Shown piece after piece: positions 47,017 through 58,710 of a DNA stretch of 64,000 nucleotides. A program made the translations under genes and the position numbers. The stretch's first letter is position 1. Each line of letters opens with the position of its first letter. Source of the DNA: Prostheceraeus crozeri. Taxonomy: Eukaryota; Platyhelminthes; Polycladida; Euryleptidae. A model generated the notes under the pieces. That model was not told the origin of the DNA. It made no database searches and saw only the letters and a program-made list of their open reading frames with translations. The DNA is taken from the NCBI GenBank assembly GCA_907163375.1, contig CAJQUW010002102.1, positions 62,001 through 126,000 of the forward strand, read 5' to 3'.

Positions 47017-50000
47017 ATGGTTGTCTGTACCAAGTGTGGAAAAGTGTTCACTCTCATAGGCAATTTGCAACGTCATGAAAAATTTTGTAAGTTAGGAAAA
47101 ACGCATCAATGTAGCAAGTGTCCATATAAGACGAATAGGATAGATAATCTTAAGAGGCATAAACTTGTATGCAGTAATAAACCGAATGATAGCATAACAG
47201 AGTCAAATTCAAATAATCAAAATAGATCTACTTCTAAGTCAACAACCAGCGCTTCAACTAACATACAAAGCTTTATGCAATACTGCTCTCGGTGTGGCAA
47301 AACGTATAACTCTATAAGTAGATTTCGACAGCATATGAATGTACATAATACAAATAGTGAGATGAATATGCATAATAACTATGGAACTGTTAGTCTCAGC
47401 GAAAGCGCACTCAATGGCCATGCACGTGTGTATGATATCACGCCAACAACACCTACTTTGGACATAAAATTATTCTTAGAAAGCATGCGTTCCATGTTAG
47501 GGAATTTAGTGTCTGACTTACTAAGGAGCTATCAATTGCGCGGTCGTCTGATTGCACAAATTCGTTATGTCCGTTCTAATCCTCAAGAAGAAGAAACTTT
47601 TCTCGCACACTTTACCTCATCATCCTCAAACTATATTTATGACTATGATGCTTGGTTTCAGGATCATCTAAATAGTCTGATAAATCATATTGAAGCCTTC
47701 ACAAAAAAGGGTAGCAATTGGATTATAGATGATGTACAAAATATAGAGTTCAATGTAATAACAAGTCCAATACTGTCAGGTGGACAATCATTTCCTCTAC
47801 CAAAGAAGTAAAAAACTCTAGAGCTGTCATTAATGTTAATTCAAATGCAAATGATTGCTTCCTATATGCAGTTTTATCAATATTGCATTATAATGAAGTA
47901 CCTTATTCAAGGAATGAAGTGAAATCATATAGTAAGTGGACATCTAAGCTAAATATCGAAGGCATTTCCACACCAGTATCAATCAAGGATATTCCAAAAT
48001 TTGAGAAAAATAATGATATTAAAATTAATATTCACTTTTATGAAAATGGACTCAAAGGTGTTCGATACAATAGTAACTTTGCTGGTAGGCAAACGGTTAA
48101 TATTTTGCTAATTCTAAACAATGGAGCAGCACACTACTGTGGAATTCCAAAGCTGTCAAGATTGTATAGGAGAACTTTAAAAAGACATAAATACTTCTGC
48201 GAAAGATGCACTCAGTCATTCACGTATAAGACAACACTAGAGCGACACTTCCAGTTTTGCATTCGAGGAAAAGCACAAATAGAGAAAATGCCATCAGATC
48301 TAAAAGTACTAACAAGTAGCATGGAATATCAACTAAGTCCTCTTTTAGTAATTTATGCAGTATAGAGTGCTACATTGATAATAAAATACATAAACCTGCG
48401 GCCATTGGAGCTCATCATGTCTGGCATAATGCTCTTCAATCGAAATTTGAAACCAAGTATTACCTCTTTCAGGGAGAAAATTGCATTATTAGTTTCTTGC
48501 ACCACTTAGAAACTGTAGCCCAAGACTTATATGACAACCAATGTGCAACAACTAGGCAGCCAATGACACTGTCAGCGGATGAAAAAGCAAGCCATGAGAA
48601 TGCAGAATGTTGCAACAAATGTAAATCGAAATTCAGCGATGAAGTCATGAAAGTTCGTGATCATGATCTTATCACCGGACGATATAGGCAAAAATTATGT
48701 AGGAAATGCAATCTCCGGTTAAGACTTAACAGACGGGAACTCCCCATATTTTTCCACAATTTTAAAAATTATGATAGTCACATCGTTTGCTATAAAGCGA
48801 TTGGAAGAATGAAATCTTGGAAATTAGATGTTGTAGCAGCAACTGCTGAAAAATATATAACTTTATCCGCCAGTGTCCCTGTAAATGAATACAAAGGGAA
48901 GACAGTATACTTTAAACTAAAATTCTTAGACTCATATTAATTTCTAAGTGCATCCTTGAGTGAATTAGCTAAGGGTTTGCAAACGTATGAGCATGTAGAG
49001 ACATTAAGGGTAGAATTTCCACAATTAAGTGATAATGTTTTATATCAGAAGGGAGTGTTTCCATATTCATACTTCAAAAACTTAAACACGTTGACGGAAG
49101 ACTGTCTACCACCACAATTTGAATTCTATAATGATCTTACTCGTGAGCACTGTTCGATAGTGAATATGAACACGCTAACAAGGCATGGATTGAATTTAAT
49201 TGTAGCACATTTGGTGACTACATGCTGGCATATCTGAAGTCAGATGTTTTATTGTTGGCAGACATATTTGAAGTGTTCAGAGCATTGAGTCAACGTAAGG
49301 ATGAAGTCGACCCTGTACATTTTGTCAGTCGCCGACATCTTAGCTTTACCTCAGCACTAAATTTCTCTTCCAATGATCCCCCACACTACATACAAGATGA
49401 AAATATGTACAATCTATTTGAACGAGGAATAAGAGAGGGTATGACTTTCACTAACATTCACCGAGCGCGTGCACGCATTGAAGAATTAGGAAATAATATA
49501 CATGAAAGTCGACATTTGACCTACTTAGATGTTAATAACCTTAACGGTTCTTCACTCAGTAGGAATCTACCCCACTCAAATTTCAAATGGTTAAATGAAA
49601 GTGAATTAGATAATTTTTTAAATGAAGAAAATGTTCAAAATATAGATGATGATGGTGAAATCGGCTACATTTTTGATTTAGATTTAGAGTATCCTGCAGC
49701 CATTCATGATGACACTGCCGATTTCCATTAGCTCGAGAAATGCAGATGATTGAAAAAGGAATGTTTTCACACTATATATGAAAAAGTAAGACCAAATACA
49801 CATTTTTCTTCAATCAAGAAACTTCTGCTCCATCAATTTGATAGGGAAAATTATGTAGTCCTCTACTCAATTTTAAAATTTTACTTGACCATGGGCATGA
49901 GAATCAAGAAGATTCATAGTGGCATAAAATTCACACAAAAGCCTTGGTTAAAAACATACATTGATATGAACTCTCAAAAGAGGGCTGAATCAAGCACTGA

Positions 50001-50852
50001 CTTCGAAAAGTCATTCTACAAATTGAAAAATAATTCTTTATATGGTAAAACAATGGAACATGCAAGGAGAAGGAAAAAATTTAAACTAGTCAACAATGAG
50101 AAACAACTACTGAAATTGTAAAATCATCCTCTCTATGTTCAACACAAAATGTTTGATGAAGATCTGGTTGGCATGGGAATGTACAAACCTTCAATAGTTT
50201 TAAATAAATTAATATATGTTGGTCAAGCAGTACTTGACTATAGTAAGTTGGAAATGTATCAATTATATTACAATGATCTAAAAGGATGTCCACTGATAAA
50301 TAGAACGCGGCTTTGTGGAGGTGATACCGACAGTTTCTTCCTATGTTTATACACATCACCATCTGTCTGTCTGGAAGATATACTTCTATATTTCGATGAA
50401 AAGTTTGACTCTTCAAACTATGACAGTCATCACCGACTACACTCAACTACAAACAAAGCTAGATTAGGTTGTTTTAAGGATGAGTGTGCTGGAAAGTTGC
50501 TTGAGGAAATGATCCTACTAAAACCGAAAATGTATTCAATGAAATATCTAGACTCTACGAATCATAGCATCAAACGTGCAAAAAGAATTCAGAGAGCAGA
50601 AGTTAAAAATTGAAACATAATGACTATAGGAGTGTCTATTATAGTGAGAATGATACAACTGAAGATATGACAATTATAAATTCAAAAAATCACATAGTTA
50701 GCACAAAATCATTTAGGAAGCGAGGTCTTTCACTTTGGGAGGATAAGCGCTGTTGGCTGGATAAAAAATTATCATTACCATATGGACACTACAGTCTAAG
50801 TCTTCCCCACCTTCAAAGAGAAGGAGATGCCTTCCTGTCACAGGTGATGTAG
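47017..50852 (+). pseudogene. Polinton B: protein-primed family B DNA polymerase, broken
   Basis: The N-terminal part has C2H2 zinc fingers (CTKCGKVFTLIGNLQRHEKFC, CSRCGKTYNSISRFRQHMNVH and CERCTQSFTYKTTLERHFQFC). Next come the Polinton hallmark DHDLITGRYRQKLCRKCNLRL and a YDSHI block. The thumb/palm side shows LKNNSLYGKTMEH and GGDTDSFFL, the motif C class with its catalytic aspartates. It is parallel to the Polinton A polymerase domain for domain. In living Polintons it copies the element using a protein primer. There are several breaks (about seven). Its end runs into the hairpin array at 50,900. Confidence 0.92.
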
Positions 50853-50905
50853 AATAAGTCTAAATAAATGCAATACAATATTCCACTTGTAATAAATCTT
50901 GCGAC

Positions 50906-51074
50906 TGCTACATCTTTCGACATGCAGCAACACTTACTAGTGCATAAGTAGTCTTACTAAAATTTAAATTTCTACATCTTTCCGATATGTAGAAATGATT
51001 ACTAATAAATAGGTAGTCCTAATGTGAATGGATATGTAAAGACTTTGTACTCAACATCATTCCGATATGTTGAG
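50906..51074 (+). repeat. Three tandem hairpins with covarying stems
   Basis: Hairpins lie at 50,906-50,929, 50,970-50,994 and 51,050-51,074. The stems are TGCTACAT/ATGCAGCA (one mismatch), TTCTACAT/ATGTAGAA and CTCAACAT/ATGTTGAG. The loops are CTTTCGAC, CTTTCCGAT and CATTCCGAT. The spacers between them also match weakly (TAGTCTTACTA against TAGTCCTAATG). They lie between the polymerase and the TBP-like gene. Confidence 0.8.
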
Positions 51075-51115
51075 CTAATGAAATAACAAACTTTAGGCAA
51101 ACATTAAACCTAAAT

Positions 51116-52067
51116 TTGAAACATAGCTTTCGGAACATGCCTCATTACATTAGAACATGGAAACTTAGTGACGTTCAAAACGTTCACATAACAAATTCTA
51201 AAAGAATAGCATTTCGTCATTCAATAGCAAATAGTGTTCGAAAACATCGCGGCGTTTGCATTAGTATTGACTCATTGCCTTCACTGAAGGACTTCGCTGA
51301 TCTCATTGGCAACCATAAGACTCGGATCAAGACTCCTCTCGATGACAAGGTATGGATAAAGAGTGATTCATCAGTCAAACTATACGTCTGTTCACCAAAA
51401 CAGGAAGATGTTGAATATCGATTTTTTCGTTTCAGTGACGTCACATGGGAAACCTTTACAAGGAAGATACTACCACAGATAACGTCATTCATTAAAGATG
51501 GAGGACATCAAACGGTTGGAAGTTGTAAATCGGATGTTAACTACAAAAGCAAACTCAAAACTCAATCTACAAGAAATCGAGAGGAATATACCCAACCGAA
51601 AACAATGGTTACTGACAAAACGCAAATTGAAGCCGACAACGAGCTTACATCTTGGAAGACCCTCAATGTTAACATGGAGGATTCAGAGGAAGGATAAATC
51701 TCTCACTATCCTATTCTTTCCAAATGGAACAATCCAATGCATTGAAAGGGTCATGGAGGGTGATCTCTCATATCTACACTTTACTTTGGAACATTTACTT
51801 GGTGATTCATTATCTGATTGGAAAGTGAAGACAATGACCGTGTTATGTGAATTGCACTATCACTATGACTTCCGTAAAGTTACATCATCACATAATCTAA
51901 CTTATGAAGTGGAGTTATTTCCAGCAGCTCAATTGACTAACTGGCATCCATATCATGTTCATGTGTTCCATAATGGAAAGATTGTGATAACCGGCATTAA
52001 AGACATAAGTGATGTGCCTCCCATCATATGTGATTTGAAAAAATGTTTTATGAAAACCAAATTGTAG
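51116..52067 (+). pseudogene. Polinton B: TBP-like protein
   Basis: Two overlapping open stretches run from 51,116 to 52,067. The later part holds two repeat-like blocks. One is SLTILFFPNGTIQCIERVM, comparable to the TBP pattern of a strand, then F-x-x-G, then a strand ending in a short turn. The other is YEVELFPAA...PYHVHVFHNGKIVITGIKD, which parallels TBP's YEPELFPG...P.IVLLIFVSGKVVLTGAK closely and in order. The following DVPPIICDLKKCF parallels the final TBP helix. The earlier part is unassigned. The gene faces the protease tail to tail. The family call is by eye; DNA-binding residues cannot be judged. It has at least one break. Confidence 0.6.
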
Positions 52068-52172
52068 ATTTTGTATATATGTGAATAGATAATGAAATAT
52101 GAACATGTTTTTGTTTTCCTTATAAACCCTTGTTTTGGAAAAAACGAGAGCAAGTTAATGATACAACATAAA

Positions 52173-52640
52173 ACTTTATTTCAAAACTGTTTTGACATAT
52201 TTAGTAAGAACTACATCATTTTTATCACAGTCTTTCGAAAATAGTTCTAAAGCACTTTTACAGTTATTTTTCAATGGTCTCTCGTTGACAAAATAGAGTA
52301 CATAGCCACCGCACATTAGAGATGTATTACTTTGAAGTGGGAACGATGTCACTTTCCCAACAGTCCAGGAGAACCTGTTCATTCATAATGCGATATCATG
52401 TAAACGAGGTTGATTAAGAGAGTCAAAATATTCGGCCACTTTATAACGATTGATGTATACAGCAATCCAATGTTTTCCGGGAAGATTGTTGGTGTCCGTA
52501 TTGATGATAAGCGAACAAGGATAGAAAGGAATTGAATCAGGTAAATTATCTCTGGAAAAGACATTGAGAGATATTGTCTTGGAGTAGGGATGAGCTTTCC
52601 TCATTTTCCTCAAGATTTCTATGTTGCTTAAGTTACTCAT
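52173..52640 (-). pseudogene. Polinton B: adenovirus-type cysteine protease
   Basis: The N-terminal part shows LPGKHWIAVYINRYKVAEYFDS, where the His in GKHWIAVY and the acidic residue in EYFDS fit the adenovirus maturation protease (C5 type). The C-terminal part shows QSNTSLMCGGYVLYF, with the Cys of the catalytic site. The protease processes capsid proteins in related viruses. Its ATG overlaps the stop of the capsid gene by the shared bases ATGA. It has about one break. Confidence 0.85.
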
Positions 52641-53919
52641 CTCTGATAACTGACAGTCACGTCTCTCACTCTTGTTATCTCAACTTTGCTATCATAGATA
52701 GCGTAAATGAGACAAGTATTTGTTTTCTTCAAAGGTGACTCAAATGATACCTCCAGTCGTAGATTTCCAGGCTTTGTAACTCCTACGCTTTCACCACCTA
52801 GATCTCATCTGCTGTGAGGTTGTACATAATGAAGAAGTAGCCATTCTTGTACATATCCATTGTAATTCCATTTGAATAATCTGTATTAAACATGTTGAGG
52901 GCGGTGAAAGTAGAACCATATTCACGTGCGAATTTACCATCTTTGAAATTAGGCTCATATGCTTTGCAAGATACAAATTTCCCATCCTGGTAGAGTGCTA
53001 GTCTGCTAACATTAAAGTGTTGGAAATTGAATGGATTCTTTTCAAAAGCACCAATGAATGCGTCATTTTCCACAAATGTGATATACATCGCCTTTGGCAT
53101 TGCAGTGGGAAAACGATTTGGGTAGGCATGTGAGGATGATCCCGCACCAATTGTGAAGTTTGTCAACACACTGTGATTAACTGGATATATTGCATTGTTT
53201 TTCCTCAATCCTGTCGCATGCTCGTTGATGACTGACGGGTTCATTGTTACTCGCCTTACATTGAGCACGGCACTACTTATGTTGACTTGATAGTTTGTAG
53301 CTCCAAAAGCCATTAACGCGAACTCAGGATTTGCACGAATAAATTTTATTTGCATTTTAACCTGTGATAGCAGATATCTAGATTGACGAAGGAAATCAAG
53401 ATAGACAGGTCCTTTCAAGTATAATTCCTTTGAATCCGCTGTTAAATCCATTCGTCTTTTTAACCCTGTATTTGAGACATCATCAAATTTCCCTTGTTGA
53501 TCATCATACCACCCAGAAACTTGCAAATGTGGCTATTTAGCTTGCTTTTGAAATTGCGTCATTGTATATATGTATGCTCCATATGGATATGCTCGATCCC
53601 CTCCTTCAATCTGTTTGTCATTCAATATTAGATGCACATCTGAGAACAGACTGGCAATAGGAAGATTTGCCAATCCCACTTTATCCTTGGATGAATCAAT
53701 ATTTGTACCATCAGTCTTCTTAATTTGTATACACAACTCCAAAACAATGGATTGACAGTCAATATAATCTTGAGGATTGGCAGGTATATCTAACTGAATA
53801 GGCAGTTGGTTACTATCGATATTTGTTGTGGGGACTATGTCTACAATTGTTGAGGAGATGATGTCTGTCTGATGAGGGGGAGAATCGAAGAAACACAAAG
53901 CCGAATTGATACTCTGCAT
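52637..53919 (-). pseudogene. Polinton B: major capsid protein (double jelly-roll type)
   Basis: The upstream part (53,533-53,919) reads DYIDCQSIVLELCIQI, LANLPIASLFSDVHLILN and YPYGAYIYT, the usual opening of Polinton capsid proteins. The next part (52,798-53,526) has KGPVYLDFLRQSRYLLSQV, MQIKFIRANPEF and repeated strand-rich blocks. The C-terminal tail reads KPGNLRLEVSFE, then TCLIYAIYDSKVEI. A double jelly-roll fold is known for the family; here it is inferred from sequence pattern. It has about two breaks. Confidence 0.85.
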
Positions 53920-53929
53920 CGTATTATCT

Positions 53930-54088
53930 CTACAAATATGTTGTCTTCCTTCGTTTTGACTTGTTTCTAGTCGCTGTGGAATTTCGTTTGCGCTTTCTTG
54001 TTTTCACTCGACGTCTAGATTTGGAACGTGCTGCTCTAGTCGGCTTTTTACTTTTCCTGCGTCTTTGCTTAGTAACTCGACCGGATCC
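53930..54088 (-). pseudogene. Polinton B: Arg/Lys-rich core-like stretch
   Basis: A stretch of about 50 residues is over half Arg and Lys (TKQRRRKSKKPTRAARSKS, then RRRVKTRKRKRNS). It lies between the capsid gene and the pX-like gene on the same strand. It resembles adenovirus core or protamine-like DNA-packing tails in composition only. Confidence 0.55.
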
Positions 54089-54091
54089 AAC

Positions 54092-54421
54092 TTATCTTGA
54101 CTTCCTACGCTTCTTCCGAACTGTACGTCTCGTATTTGTTAAATCATCTAATGCGTCTATGGCAGATTGCTGCGCGCGCATTTTCATAGATTCATCGATA
54201 TCCTCACCTTGAAGCGCATCAGCTGCAACATTTGCACCAAAATCTAAATCCCTGCTTCCAACACGCTTCATGATTGGTACGCCATACTTTTTGAGTGTTG
54301 GAAGAACCATACGTCTTAGTGCACCAAATATCCCTCCTCCAACTTGTCGTCTACCTCCAACAAACACGGGATAACCGCTCTGATATGATGGTCTACTGTA
54401 AATGCCTGTCATTATGACCAT
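54092..54421 (-). CDS. Polinton B: small pX-like protein
   Basis: 109 residues. It has a Tyr/Gly-rich start (MTGIYSRPSYQSGYPVFVGG), then RRQVGGGIFGALRRMVLPTLKKYG, which looks like an amphipathic, Gly-rich segment as in small adenovirus and Polinton core proteins, and a basic end (TRRTVRKKRRKSR). It lies between the LPSN-type and capsid genes, the usual place for small virion proteins. Confidence 0.6.
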   Translation of the reverse strand: MVIMTGIYSRPSYQSGYPVFVGGRRQVGGGIFGALRRMVLPTLKKYGVPIMKRVGSRDLDFGANVAADALQGEDIDESMKMRAQQSAIDALDDLTNTRRTVRKKRRKSR

Positions 54422-54557
54422 TGAATAACTATGGAAGTCACAATAGCGTAAAGCCTTATTCTCGTGACCTAATATGTAGGGTCAAAACAGTAACAACACC
54501 ACAGAACGGTACTACTTCTCCTGCGTCATCATGAATTGATATGTCAATTCTATTGAT

Positions 54558-56060
54558 TTAATTTCGGCTGATTGGTAGATTCATTGTGTTAAAAAATTCT
54601 CGATTGATTAGTTGCTTTCTTACGGATGAGAGAGGAAATGTGCGCAGAAGTGGGGCCTCAATGTCGCCAACCCTTGTATATTCAATAATGTTACAATAGA
54701 CGTATAAATTCCTTATATCACGCTCTAGTGATGGGGCTGTATCGCCTATTGATGTGCCCTCATAAATAGTTGATTTTGAGAATTCCAATGTGGTCATTAA
54801 CACGCTATCCAGCTTGATAAGAGAGTTCTTCCCTACCTTTAGAATCATGCGTTTCTTATGTGGGTCATAAGAAAAGTGATATTCATCTGCATCAAGGTAA
54901 TCTACACCAAACTCATTTAACTTTGTACACAATTCAGATGGCGTTTTCAAGCTTTCAATGTTCAAATTAACTCTTTTTACAAGTTCAGTGGAAGTAGACA
55001 AATCATCACCCAATATGTCTTCGCTGTATACGTGGATATCCCATGAAGCATTTGTTGATGCTTTGAGTCTAGAAGAGGACAATTGAACCTTGAATGTAGC
55101 ATTTAATTCTGTCAACCAAGGTGCGATTTCAAGGCCCTTAAACATCCCAATCATTTCAGATCCGAATTCAATAACAGCGAAATCAGACTTTTCCAATGGT
55201 GTCTTTTTAGTAAAAACAATAAATTCTGCCTCCGTTTCAACAGTAAATAAAGTTACTTTCTCTTTCTTATATTCACAAGTCATTAACGTTTCTGGCACTG
55301 ATCCTTGAAACTTTCTTGCAAAGTCTTCAACACTTCTAATGACCTGAAATTGATTTTTTACTCGGATGCTACTTTTTTGTAATGCATACAATGGCACAAT
55401 TCTACATTGAAAATCAGCGACTTTCCTCTCAGAATTCCACCCACGTCCATTGTTGCAATACCTTGATGAGAAAGTTGTTCTGGAATACCCAAAAGTATGA
55501 CTCAAATCCTTACCTAATACAAGAAGAACATGCTTCCCTTCCTTCATCAATTTTGTTGACCCCTTTATGACTGGTTTGTAGAATTTATTCAAAGTCAGCT
55601 TGAAGAGATCATTTATTCGTTGAAACATTCTACCGATTTCCTTTTCTGTATCTTGCAAGCTCATTGTGGGAACCTTAGAATCAAAAGTTGACGTTGCAAA
55701 TGCCTTTTGAATTTTAATCATGTTTTGGACAGATGATAAAGATGTTGAAAAAGGATGTAAAGTTAGATGATGAAAAGCCCATGTACCATGTAGACTATTG
55801 TGAAATATGCGAAAACAATCATCCTTCTCTCGTACTTCTTTATATAATTCAAAATAATTGTTTTTTAGCAAACTGATATCGTTGTAATAAGTAATTTCAG
55901 TTAGAGCAACTTCATGGGGTCCATGCAGAGTAATTGGATTAGCGAATTCAACAGAGTATAGAGATGGTTTGTTACTTGGGAATATCTTGGGGTTGCTATT
56001 GCTTGGAAGAATGATGTTGAAGTTAGTAGACATGTTAAACTCATATATGGAAGAAGTCAC
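54558..56060 (-). CDS. Polinton B: conserved LPSN-type protein (capsid-region candidate)
   Basis: 500 codons, continuous. The N-terminus reads FNIILPSNSNPKIFPSNKP and LHGPHEVALTEITYY, matching the pattern of the Polinton A protein at 30,939-32,297. Later parts share strand-rich blocks such as YHFSYDPHKKRMILKVGKN. In the family it lies among capsid genes; a minor capsid or penton role is plausible but unproven. The ORF being open while most neighbours are broken is notable. Confidence 0.72.
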   Translation of the reverse strand: MTSSIYEFNMSTNFNIILPSNSNPKIFPSNKPSLYSVEFANPITLHGPHEVALTEITYYNDISLLKNNYFELYKEVREKDDCFRIFHNSLHGTWAFHHLTLHPFSTSLSSVQNMIKIQKAFATSTFDSKVPTMSLQDTEKEIGRMFQRINDLFKLTLNKFYKPVIKGSTKLMKEGKHVLLVLGKDLSHTFGYSRTTFSSRYCNNGRGWNSERKVADFQCRIVPLYALQKSSIRVKNQFQVIRSVEDFARKFQGSVPETLMTCEYKKEKVTLFTVETEAEFIVFTKKTPLEKSDFAVIEFGSEMIGMFKGLEIAPWLTELNATFKVQLSSSRLKASTNASWDIHVYSEDILGDDLSTSTELVKRVNLNIESLKTPSELCTKLNEFGVDYLDADEYHFSYDPHKKRMILKVGKNSLIKLDSVLMTTLEFSKSTIYEGTSIGDTAPSLERDIRNLYVYCNIIEYTRVGDIEAPLLRTFPLSSVRKQLINREFFNTMNLPISRN

Positions 56061-56073
56061 ATGCTATATTAGC

Positions 56074-56313
56074 TTAAAAGTTACGAGTGTCTCCCACCTC
56101 CACATTTTGTAGATCCTGGTGCGTTATCCAGTTATTCAATGAATCAGGATGTCCTTTCCATTTAACTAGATATTTCCTTTGATTGCCATGACTTTTCCTC
56201 CTAATTATTTTGTCAATCATATACACCTCTTCACTTCTGTCTACTACTTGCAATTCATAAGAGTAAAATTTTCCTTCAATTGGATTGCCATGGTAATCTA
56301 TTAATTTATACAT
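56074..56313 (-). pseudogene. Polinton B: integrase C-terminal chromodomain
   Basis: The stretch reads VYMIDKIIRRKSHGNQRKYL, then VKWKGHPDSLNNWITHQDL. This is the chromodomain pattern (Y-x-V/I-x-K-I, KYLVKWKG, W). Polinton integrases commonly carry it at the C-terminus, where it may direct insertion to particular chromatin. Confidence 0.85.
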
Positions 56314-56364
56314 GGTGAGTCTAAATTTTCTATTTACTTAATCTACAAAAAACTCTTCTTCAGT

Positions 56365-57224
56365 CTAATTAGGTAGATACCCCTTCTCAAATGTAGACTT
56401 AACCTTTGAAATCCGAACTCTATCACCAACATTAATTTTCCTTTCATTGGAAATGTTTTTCGCTTTCTTATCATACCATCGAAGCCATACATCCATCGCA
56501 TTATCTGGGCTAACATCAACTGGTTTCATCTTAATGATGCGATGGTAGCTTTCATTGTAATTCTTAACAAATTTCTGCAGCTCACCTACCCAAGCATGTG
56601 TAGTTTTTGCAGTGAAATAGCGCCATATTTTTGTCTTCAGTTTGCGATTGAACCTCTCAACCATGGCAGCTTTATAAGCACTTTTGACACTAAACAATTC
56701 CACATTATGACTTTTAAGGAGACTTCGAACATGAGAGTTTTCGAATTCCTTCCCTTGATCAGTCTGTATTCTTTGCGGAACACGCTCCTCATCGAAAATG
56801 CTCGGAAAAACCGCTTCAACTTCTGGTCCTCGTTTAGATTTCAGCGCACGTTCCCAAGCATAGCGAGATAAAATATCTATTACGGTTAAGATGTATTTAT
56901 AGCCATCATTGTACTGTGACATCTGTTGCATGTCAGCCAAGTTCGCTTGCATTGACTATCTATATTGTTAACAACATATTTTCTCGTTGGAAACCGCTTT
57001 CTCGTATTTTTGTGAAGAGTGTAAGTCGGTTGACTCCTTAACCACTTCTTGACTTTCTCTATTCCCACACCTGCTACACGAGCTAGAACCTCCGGACGAC
57101 TGAAACTTGCGGGGTGATTTAAGTCGTAATAAATCTTTTTGAGTTTCACTGCTGTACTCATCGTCTTTGTTCTGATTTGCGCGCGTATTACTCGCACAGC
57201 AACTGCTAACACAATTGATATCAA
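56365..57224 (-). pseudogene. Polinton B: retroviral-type integrase core
   Basis: The N-terminal part contains LKKIYYDLNHPASFSRPEVLA and YTLHKNTRKRFPTRKYVV, typical for Polinton integrases. The core reads ADMQQMSQYNDGYKYILTVID, QTDQGKEFEN and AYKAAMVERFNRKLKTKIWR. The D, D, E of these three blocks fit the DDE catalytic triad, and the protein joins element ends to target DNA in the family. It has one or two breaks; the chromodomain follows at 56,313. Confidence 0.92.
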
Positions 57225-57939
57225 CCTCTATGCCCTCTTCTCCTTTACCTTCGAGCGCAGATTTCAAACAACAGCAAAATTTTTGCAACGACATGATATG
57301 AGTAGCTCTTTTTGGTTGCAGATCATCGGGATCATGAATCTCTTGCTTGACCGCCATCGTGGGTGTTTTACTTTTTGATCCATCTTGTAAGTGACCCTTA
57401 TCCAACTCATTCACAGTCGGTCCTCCAATAATATTGTGAGGTACATTTTGATCAGATAAAATTTTCTGAAAATATGTCCACCCTTGTGGTGCACCTAGTT
57501 TTCGCCTTACATCTCTGACAGAATATTGTAGAAGGTCATCTATGTGACTATTTCTAATAACATCACCAGTTGTTTCATCTATTATCTCCCCTCTCTCATT
57601 GAACTTCACATGTGGATCAATGAAGTCAAATAATCGCTCAGCGCGCACACGATATGGTCGAGGTGTTGACAAGGTTATAAATCGTCGCAACTTGTCACGA
57701 ATCTGTCGCCTCTCATCAATGTTTTCAGCTGCTAACTGCATTCGTCGATAGGGATCCTTAATCTTCTGAATTTCCATATCCTTTTGTGTTAGTTCCTTAA
57801 GTTGATTCGTAATAGGTTGATCTATATTTTTGACTTCCTGTGCACTTTGTAATGTAGTCAATTGTACATACTCCTCTTGAGGAATGACTACCATCTTTGA
57901 ATACGACATGTTTGAAAATAATAAGGCAACAAAGTACAT
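57200..57939 (-). CDS. Polinton B: coiled-coil protein upstream of integrase (PW-like)
   Basis: An open stretch starting near 57,939; the preferred ATG is probably 57,906 (MSYSKMVVIPQEEYVQL). It has VIPQEEYVQLTTLQSAQEV, a helical linker, then RPYRVRAERLFDFI, LLQYSVRDVRRKLGAPQGW and PHNIIGGPTVNELD. This order is seen in the protein preceding integrase in Polintons. The open frame continues further to 56,968 but from about 57,200 it overlaps integrase sequence in another frame, so its true end is uncertain. Confidence 0.6.
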
Positions 57940-57988
57940 TGCTTAAAACTAACTGTGAACCGAGAAAACTGTCATTGATTCAGCGGAA

Positions 57989-58585
57989 TTAGGTATGATA
58001 TTTGCTCGAAATCGAAGTCGTCCCCGGACATTCCTGGGTTAGATCAATAAATAGATAGCCATGTGGTTTCTTTGTTACATCTTCATATATTTTTGAAAGT
58101 ACTTTAGGTTGTTGAGGTAATATCTGTCTACTGAGATGATGTATCTGACTGCTATCTCTTGGATTTTTAAATATTGTCAAATAATGTGTATTCAAACTTC
58201 TAGTTCTTTGCTCTTTCCCTCCATCGAAGATGTTTTGGGTGATGTAGATAATAGAAGCTTCCCTATGATGTGCAGTTTGAATGAACATTTCAGTTACATC
58301 CTTTGAAGATTTGCTTTCACGTAATAGATCATCTAATACTAGTAAGTCACCTGCTTTGATATCCTCAGTTGATGGCAACCCTTGCTTCACCTCATGACCT
58401 TTCTGGCTAAGTGCAGAATGTAGTTGTGGTTGAAATATTCCATAATACCATTTGACTCTCTTAATTTCCTTGTTAAACATTTCACTTCTATATTGTAGCA
58501 ATTGAGTTACAAATGTAGTTTTACCGGACTCACTTGGTCCAGTGACACACATTGTGCGATCAGTGAATAGACGAAAATCTGTCAT
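57989..58585 (-). CDS. Polinton B: packaging ATPase (FtsK/HerA-like)
   Basis: 198 codons, continuous. Walker A is MCVTGPSESGKTTFVTQLL near the N-terminus and Walker B is GDLLVLDDLLRES. ITQNIFDGGKEQRTRSLN fits the sensor/arginine region of the family. The ATPase drives DNA into the capsid in related viruses. It has no obvious break by eye. Confidence 0.9.
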   Translation of the reverse strand: MTDFRLFTDRTMCVTGPSESGKTTFVTQLLQYRSEMFNKEIKRVKWYYGIFQPQLHSALSQKGHEVKQGLPSTEDIKAGDLLVLDDLLRESKSSKDVTEMFIQTAHHREASIIYITQNIFDGGKEQRTRSLNTHYLTIFKNPRDSSQIHHLSRQILPQQPKVLSKIYEDVTKKPHGYLFIDLTQECPGTTSISSKYHT

Positions 58586-58710
58586 CTTATAATGCCATTA
58601 ACATTAAACTCATCATCCCGCTAATTTTGCTTGGAACAACAAAACAGACACATGTTCCAGATCACGTTTATTTACATTCAGAATAGAAACTTTCAAGTTA
58701 CATTTACAAA

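Noticed and set aside
53961-54212. Plus-strand open stretch within the Polinton B core region
   Set aside because: It is the antisense of the Arg/Lys-rich and pX-like stretches and has no family resemblance of its own.
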